DNA of 64,000 bases, taken from positions 1 to 64,000 of the forward strand of contig CALVLK010000007.1 of the NCBI GenBank assembly GCA_944337235.1. The letters run 5' to 3'. The position numbers and the translations under genes are program-made. Position 1 is the first letter of the stretch; every line of letters begins with the position of its first letter. This DNA is from an uncultured Clostridia bacterium. GTDB taxonomy: Bacteria; Bacillota; Clostridia; Christensenellales; Borkfalkiaceae. The notes under the pieces are model-generated. The model saw nothing but the letters and a program-made list of their open reading frames with translations, searched no databases and was not told where the DNA came from. Below are positions 59,036-64,000 of this stretch, one piece after another.

Positions 59036-59467
59036 ATGAAACTGACCGCACCATCCTTTGAAAAGAACCACGACCTGCTCATGCCCGGGCTGTATGCGGC
59101 GACGGACACAAACGGGATCGCTACCTTCGATTTACGCATGAAAAAGCCGAATGCGGGGGACTATATCACGCCCAAGGCGCTGCACACCATCGAACATCTG
59201 CTTGCGAGCGTGCTGCGCAGCGGCAGAGAGGGCAAGAACATCGTCTATTTCGGCCCAATGGGCTGCCGTACGGGCTTCTACCTGCTCACGCTGCGCCTTT
59301 CGTATGGGGAGGTGCTCGACCTTCTCAAAGAGAGCATCGCCGCCGCGCTGCAGCTGAACGAGATCCCGGGCAGCAGCAGGCGGGAGTGCGGCAACTGCCT
59401 TGAACACGACCTCGAGGGCGCAAAGCGCGAACTTGAGGCATATCTGCAGCGATTGAACACGCTGTAA
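59036..59467 (+). CDS. luxS: S-ribosylhomocysteine lyase LuxS
   Basis: This 143-residue protein has the LuxS iron-ligand motif HTIEH (about residues 48-52), the catalytic cysteine in GPMGCRTGFYL and the third ligand in GNCLEHD. It makes homocysteine and the autoinducer-2 precursor. The start at 59036 (AAGGAG upstream) was chosen over an earlier ATG at 59018. It is slightly shorter than typical LuxS of about 150-160 residues. Confidence 0.93.
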   Translation: MKLTAPSFEKNHDLLMPGLYAATDTNGIATFDLRMKKPNAGDYITPKALHTIEHLLASVLRSGREGKNIVYFGPMGCRTGFYLLTLRLSYGEVLDLLKESIAAALQLNEIPGSSRRECGNCLEHDLEGAKRELEAYLQRLNTL

Positions 59468-59493
59468 AAATACCGACGCCAAAGGAGTAAGCC

Positions 59494-60162
59494 ATGATCG
59501 ATCTCGGCGACTGGAAGGAGCCGCTCGCCCCCCTCTTTGCGGACGAACGCTACCAAAGGATCCGTAAATTTCTGAAATACGAATATTCGCACTATGTCGT
59601 CTATCCCGACATGTACGACATCTTCAACTGCTTCCGCTACACGCCCTATGAAAAGGTAAAGGTCGTTCTGCTCGGGCAGGACCCCTACCACGAGGAGGGG
59701 CAGGCGCACGGACTATGCTTTTCCGTGCCCGACGGCGTAAAAAAACCGCCCTCCCTCGAAAATATCTTCCGCGAACTCAACAGCGATCTGAACATCCCCG
59801 TTCCCAAAAGCGGCAACCTCACCCGCTGGGCAGAGGAGGGCGTGCTGCTCATGAACACCTCGCTCACCGTGCGCGCACATCAGGCAAACTCGCACGCCAA
59901 CTGCGGCTGGAGCTGGTTCACCGACTCCGTCATCTCCCTTCTGAGCGCGCAGAAAGAGCACCTCGTCTTCCTGCTCTGGGGCGGAAACGCACGAAAAAAG
60001 GCGCCCCTCATTCAAAAGGAGAAGCACCTCGTTCTGCAATGCGCGCACCCCTCGCCCCTCTCGGCCTATCAGGGGTTCTTCGGATGCAGACATTTTTCCA
60101 AGACGAACGCCTATCTCGCCCAACATGGCATCGCCCCCGTCTGCTGGGACCCTGCGCGGTGA
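59494..60162 (+). CDS. ung: Uracil-DNA glycosylase
   Basis: This 222-residue protein is a family 1 UDG: water-activating motif GQDPYHEEGQAHGLCFSV (about residue 59) and the DNA-intercalating HPSPLSAYQGFFGC near the C-terminus. It removes uracil from DNA. It follows luxS by 26 bases. Its stop codon is only one base from the stop codon of the convergent acetyltransferase gene. Confidence 0.96.
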   Translation: MIDLGDWKEPLAPLFADERYQRIRKFLKYEYSHYVVYPDMYDIFNCFRYTPYEKVKVVLLGQDPYHEEGQAHGLCFSVPDGVKKPPSLENIFRELNSDLNIPVPKSGNLTRWAEEGVLLMNTSLTVRAHQANSHANCGWSWFTDSVISLLSAQKEHLVFLLWGGNARKKAPLIQKEKHLVLQCAHPSPLSAYQGFFGCRHFSKTNAYLAQHGIAPVCWDPAR

Positions 60163-60163
60163 T

Positions 60164-60685
60164 CTAATTGCGGAATCTTTTGATGCGGCTACGCAGAAAG
60201 GCGGTGTACGCCGCCGCAGGGAAGGCGCCGCCGCGGCACAATACGTCGTATGTGACCCCGAAGGCGGTATAGCGGTAACCCGTCAGGGCAAAGCCGTTGC
60301 GCTCGTAAAAGTGCAGCCGCCGGACGCGCTGCTCCGCATTCGGCGCGGCGGGATCGATCGCCTCCATGTCGAGCACGACGGGAAGATCACCGTGCGTGCG
60401 GACGATCTCGTTCAGGATCATGCTGCCGCACCCCCTGCCGCGCGCCGCCTCGTCGATCGCAAGATAGAACACATAATAGAATTCCGGCGTCGGAAGGCTG
60501 ATCGTAAAGCCGACAAAGGCGCCGTCCAGCTCGTAAGAGACGATCTGCGCCGCCTCCCCGGCGCGCAGAAAATAACGCCAGGGCGCCCGCTCCGCCGCGG
60601 GAAACGCCCGACGGTACAGCCTTTTGATCTCACGTTTGTTGTGCGCCGCGGCATAGCCGACGGCGCGCAGCGTTTTGTCCTGCAT
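60164..60685 (-). CDS. GNAT-family N-acetyltransferase
   Basis: This 173-residue protein has the GNAT acetyl-CoA loop ARGRGCGSMIL (about residue 84) with preceding strand FYLAIDEAA, and the C-terminal LHFYERNGFALTGY motif. The substrate is unknown. Its ATG overlaps the clpC stop by one base (TGATG), so it is the third gene of the mcsB-clpC operon and may be co-translated. Confidence 0.87.
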   Translation of the reverse strand: MQDKTLRAVGYAAAHNKREIKRLYRRAFPAAERAPWRYFLRAGEAAQIVSYELDGAFVGFTISLPTPEFYYVFYLAIDEAARGRGCGSMILNEIVRTHGDLPVVLDMEAIDPAAPNAEQRVRRLHFYERNGFALTGYRYTAFGVTYDVLCRGGAFPAAAYTAFLRSRIKRFRN

Positions 60686-63204
60686 CAGTTTTCCTCCGAG
60701 AAGATGAGCTCGCCGTCCGCCGCATCGATCGCGATGACGTCCCCCTCGCGGAATCTCCCGTCGAGGATCTCTTCCGAAAGCCTGTCTTCCACCCGCTTGC
60801 GGATGACCCTTCTGAGCGGACGGGCGCCAAGCTCCTCGCTGAATCCCTCGTCCACGAGCAGGGCACGGGCACGCGGACTGATGCGCACGGCAAGCCCCTG
60901 CTCGTTAAGCCGCTTTTGCAGCGCGGCGACCATTCTGTCGCAGATCTCAAGCATATTGTCCTTGCTCAGGCGGCGGAAGATGATGATATCGTCCAGCCGA
61001 TTAAGAAATTCGGGGCGGAAGCGCGCCTTGAGCGCATTGTTGATATTTTCGCGCATGGTCTTGTATTCCGTCTCCGCCTCGGCAGAGCCGAATCCGAGCG
61101 AGGCGACCTCGCGCACCTCGTGCGCGCCGATGTTCGAGGTCATGATGATGACGGTATTCTTGAAGGAGACCGTCCGCCCCTTGCTGTCCGTCAATCGCCC
61201 GTCGTCCAGCAGCTGCAGCAGCACGTTGAACACATCGGGATGCGCCTTTTCGATCTCATCGAAGAGCACCACCGAATAGGGCTTGCGGCGGATGCGCTCG
61301 GTGAGCTGACTGCCCGGCGTCTCGTCATACCCGACGTATCCGGGCGGCGCGCCGATGAGCTTTGCGACCGAGCTCTTCTCCATATATTCCGACATATCCA
61401 GCCGCACCATCTGCTTTTCGTCGCCGAAGAGCGCCTCGGCGATCGCCTTGCCAAGGTCCGTCTTGCCCACGCCCGTAGGCCCGACAAAGATGAAGGAGCC
61501 GATGGGGCGGTTTGGATCTTTTAACCCCGCTCTTGCACGGCGGATGGCCCTGGACACGGCGGAGATCGCCTCGTCCTGGCCGACAATGCGCACATGCAGC
61601 TGCTCCTCAAGGTGCAGCAGACGTTCGCCCTCGTCCTGATTGATGCGCGCAACGGGGATTCCCGTCCAGCCCGAGACGATATCGGCGATCTGTTCCGCCC
61701 CGATGGTCAGACACATCTCGTTCATGCGGTTCTGCCACTCCGCGCGCAGGCGGGCGATCTCGCCATCCAGCGCACGGCAGCGCTCGGCAAATTGCGCGGC
61801 ACGCGCCGCCTCGCCGCGCTTTGCCGCCTTGATTTGTTCAAACTCCAGGCGGTTGCGCTCCTCCTCGAGCTCGTTGAGTTTGCTCGGCCCGCGGTATGCC
61901 TGCAGCCGCTCGCGCGAGGCGGCCTCGTCGATGAGGTCGATCGCCTTATCCGGGAGAAAGCGGTCGGAGATATAGCGGTCAGAGAGCTTTGCCGCCGCCT
62001 CGATCGCCTCCTGCGTGATGACCACGTTGTGGTGCGCCTCGTACCTGTCTTTGATGCCGTCGAGAATGGCGATCGTATCCTCCACGCTCGGCTCTTCGAC
62101 GAGCACGGGGGTAAACCGCCGCTCGAGCGCGGCGTCTTTTTCGATGTATTTGCGATATTCGTCCAGCGTCGTCGCGCCGATCGTTCTCAGTTCGCCGCGC
62201 GCCAGCATGGGCTTGAGAATATTTGAAATGTCGTTTGATCCATCGGAGGTGGCGCCCGCGCCCACGATCATATGGATCTCGTCGATGAAGAGGATGATGC
62301 GCGTATCGCCCTTGATCTCGTCGATCATGCGTTTGATGCGCTCTTCAAAGTCTCCGCGATAGCGCGACCCCGCCACAAGCGAGGCGACGTTGAGCGAAAA
62401 GACCACCCTGTGCCTGAGCAGATCGGGCACGTCGCCCGCGACGATCGCGCGCGCAAGCCCTTCGACTACGGCGCTCTTGCCCACGCCCGGCTCGCCGATC
62501 AGGACGGGATTGTTCTTGTTGCGCCGTGAGAGGATCTGTATGACCTTTTCGATCTCCTTCCCCCTGCCGATGACAGGGTCGATCCTGCCCTCGCGCGCCT
62601 TCTGCGTGAGGTCTTCGCCATATTGCAGCAGCCTGTCGGAGAGCGGTTCCCGCTCCTCTTCCTCCTCCTGCACGGGATACATGCCGTCCTCCTTGCGCCG
62701 CGCCTGCGTGCGCATGCGCGCCGACACCTCCTGCCGCCGTTGTTCCATTGCCTCGCGCGTGATGAAACGCCAGACGGTGCTTTGCAGTTCTGCAAGATCG
62801 ACGTGCAGTTGGTTGAGATTTTCCGCAGCGTATCCCCGTTTTACCAACACGCCGTAGAGAATATGCTCCGTGCCGATCAGGTTGTTCGGGATCCCGAGCC
62901 GCTTCAATACGTCATGCGCGACGTCATACACGCCGAGCACGCGCGGCGTCTCCCCCACGCTTGCCGTGTTCGGATTGAGATTGCGCCGGAATACCTTTTC
63001 GTACTCCTCGCCCTTGACGCCGCACTCCGCCAGAAGACGGTATGCCGCGCAGTCGGGCACGCTGAGCAACCCCAAAAGCACATGCTCGGTGCCGATAAAC
63101 GCCGTATGATAGTGCTTTGCCGCTGCCCGCATGGCCTCCCTTGCCGCGATGGCGTGTTCAGAAAATCTGTATTGCGGTCTTCTTTCCCGTTCGTCCATAT
63201 TCAT
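60685..63204 (-). CDS. clpC: ATP-dependent Clp protease ATP-binding subunit ClpC
   Basis: This 839-residue protein has the ClpC layout: two Clp_N repeats (about 1-150), first AAA domain with Walker [11 protein letters not shown], a middle coiled region (about 415-490, with [14 protein letters not shown] after it), second AAA domain with [12 protein letters not shown], and the C-terminal domain. It unfolds substrates for ClpP, with McsB-made phosphoarginine as degradation tag. An ATG at 63198 has a better spaced AAAGGGG site and may be the true start. It overlaps mcsB by 4 bp. Confidence 0.96.
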   Translation of the reverse strand: MNMDERERRPQYRFSEHAIAAREAMRAAAKHYHTAFIGTEHVLLGLLSVPDCAAYRLLAECGVKGEEYEKVFRRNLNPNTASVGETPRVLGVYDVAHDVLKRLGIPNNLIGTEHILYGVLVKRGYAAENLNQLHVDLAELQSTVWRFITREAMEQRRQEVSARMRTQARRKEDGMYPVQEEEEEREPLSDRLLQYGEDLTQKAREGRIDPVIGRGKEIEKVIQILSRRNKNNPVLIGEPGVGKSAVVEGLARAIVAGDVPDLLRHRVVFSLNVASLVAGSRYRGDFEERIKRMIDEIKGDTRIILFIDEIHMIVGAGATSDGSNDISNILKPMLARGELRTIGATTLDEYRKYIEKDAALERRFTPVLVEEPSVEDTIAILDGIKDRYEAHHNVVITQEAIEAAAKLSDRYISDRFLPDKAIDLIDEAASRERLQAYRGPSKLNELEEERNRLEFEQIKAAKRGEAARAAQFAERCRALDGEIARLRAEWQNRMNEMCLTIGAEQIADIVSGWTGIPVARINQDEGERLLHLEEQLHVRIVGQDEAISAVSRAIRRARAGLKDPNRPIGSFIFVGPTGVGKTDLGKAIAEALFGDEKQMVRLDMSEYMEKSSVAKLIGAPPGYVGYDETPGSQLTERIRRKPYSVVLFDEIEKAHPDVFNVLLQLLDDGRLTDSKGRTVSFKNTVIIMTSNIGAHEVREVASLGFGSAEAETEYKTMRENINNALKARFRPEFLNRLDDIIIFRRLSKDNMLEICDRMVAALQKRLNEQGLAVRISPRARALLVDEGFSEELGARPLRRVIRKRVEDRLSEEILDGRFREGDVIAIDAADGELIFSEEN

Positions 63205-64000
63205 TCCCCTTTCAATAACCGATTGCGCGCAGATTCCGTAAGCAGATTCATTTTACGGATGACGCGCCCCGCATATTCCGCGCGGTATGCGTCGCGGGCG
63301 TCTGCCCCGCCGCCGCGGATGGCGACGTCGATGGTCGCAGGCCGCAGCCCGACGATGAGATCGTCCAGCTCTGCCATGGACCCCTCCAGGATCCCGAGCG
63401 CGACGCCCAGCTTGATATCTGCCATGCGCAGATGGAATTCCTGTTCGTCGATGCGCAGGCAGTTGCACAGAATGCCGTACGAGCGCAGGATGCTGTCGTA
63501 GAGGTGGATGCCGTTCTCGCGGCACATGTTTCTGCGCTCGACAAGCTCCATCTCGACGATATTCTGTACCATGCTCTCCACCGCGTTGATGATGAACGAT
63601 TCCGAGAGCCCGAGCGTCACCTCGTTGCTGATCTGATAGAGCTCCCCTTCGGAACCGCTTCCTTCCCCGAGCGCCCCGCGCACCGTAAGTCCCTTCGTGC
63701 GCAGAACCGCCTGCACATGCGGCATGCGCCCCCGCCGCGTCAGCGCGGGCAGAAAGAGCAGCACCGAGGCGCGCAGTCCCGTTCCAAGGTTCGTAGGGCA
63801 GGCGGTAAGGTAGCCCAGCTCCGCGTCGAAGGCGATGGGAATGGTCTCTGCCATGGTATCGTCCACGGCGACCAGCCGCTCGTATGGTTTTTTTAAGTCA
63901 AATCCAGGCACGATGCACTGCGCGCGGATGTGGTCCTCCTCGTTGACCATCACCGAGATGAGCGAATGCAGCGGCGATTCGTCGTCGTCAGAGATGAAGG
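63201..64000 (-). CDS. mcsB: Protein-arginine kinase McsB (5' end missing)
   Basis: The window holds the C-terminal 265 residues or so; the start lies beyond 64000. Diagnostic segments are SVMVNEEDHIRAQ, VDDTMAETIPIAFD and GYLTACPTNLGTGLRASV, from the phosphagen-kinase fold. McsB phosphorylates arginines, marking proteins for ClpCP. In Firmicutes it normally follows mcsA and precedes clpC; the second link is present here. Confidence 0.94.
   Translation of the reverse strand, partial: FISDDDESPLHSLISVMVNEEDHIRAQCIVPGFDLKKPYERLVAVDDTMAETIPIAFDAELGYLTACPTNLGTGLRASVLLFLPALTRRGRMPHVQAVLRTKGLTVRGALGEGSGSEGELYQISNEVTLGLSESFIINAVESMVQNIVEMELVERRNMCRENGIHLYDSILRSYGILCNCLRIDEQEFHLRMADIKLGVALGILEGSMAELDDLIVGLRPATIDVAIRGGGADARDAYRAEYAGRVIRKMNLLTESARNRLLKGE

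Overview
The window is GC-rich bacterial chromosome (roughly 60% GC by eye), densely packed, with no phage, insertion sequence, integrase or CRISPR array. The gene set points to a spore-forming, monoderm member of the Clostridia: sporulation sigma factor SigK, HPr kinase/phosphorylase, McsB-ClpC, MgtE, a YlxY/YmxG-like pair, a SpoIIE-type phosphatase with a STAS partner, LuxS, RecX and RsfS. Promoters are of the housekeeping type, mostly with a 17-bp spacer. A GC-rich gut lineage such as Christensenellales is plausible, but this is inference; no rRNA is present.

Layout, left to right. (1) 1-575: tRNA-Glu(CUC) with promoter and terminator, then a structured small RNA whose fold and promoter resemble 6S RNA. 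(2) 575-2736: STAS protein plus a membrane SpoIIE-phosphatase/HATPase fusion, and acpP. (3) 2806-14065: a long minus-strand block uvrC, HAD phosphatase, hprK, U32 peptidase, mutS2, ylxY-like deacetylase, M16 peptidase, hypoxanthine-DNA glycosylase, AlkD-like protein; it is rich in DNA repair. (4) 14135-24531: ArsR regulator, YfcE-like phosphoesterase, rdgB, mgtE, adenine deaminase, pseudouridine synthase, feoB/feoA, a DUF378 protein and a large surface protein. (5) 24659-30308: pseudouridine synthase, methyltransferase, sigK, a DUF1858 redox protein, dxs and a zinc-ribbon membrane protein. (6) 30498-36161: a BspA-like leucine-rich-repeat lipoprotein, a tandem pair of paralogous membrane proteins of unknown function, and tsaD. 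(7) 36421-41840: prfB (without the usual programmed frameshift), secA, a DeoC-like protein that seems to lack its catalytic lysine, and a small membrane protein. (8) 41941-48381: DUF4097 lipoprotein, rsfS, a nadD-yqeK fusion, an unknown membrane protein, nnr, birA and recX. This block holds two AT-rich arrays of short palindromes and a perfect 195-bp tandem duplication. (9) 48553-52399 (plus strand): manA, ROK glucokinase and a TetM-like ribosomal-protection GTPase. (10) 52575-58169: P-loop kinase, RecD-like helicase, small lipoprotein, C_GCAxxG_C_C protein, LURP-one-like protein, metallo-beta-lactamase-fold hydrolase and a ferritin-like protein of unknown function. (11) 58328-64000: mtnN-luxS-ung (plus strand) facing mcsB-clpC-GNAT (minus strand).

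The most unusual signals are: a repeated promoter arrangement in which a near-consensus -10 box lies only 6-7 nt before an ATG that has no Shine-Dalgarno sequence (ade, RlmI-like methyltransferase, nadD-yqeK, RecD-like helicase), which predicts leaderless mRNAs; the two palindrome arrays flanking the nadD-yqeK/unknown-membrane-protein pair; the 195-bp duplication of the nnr 3' end; the probable 6S RNA; and several uncharacterised or apparently inactivated protein families. All calls were made by reading the sequence without database searches.
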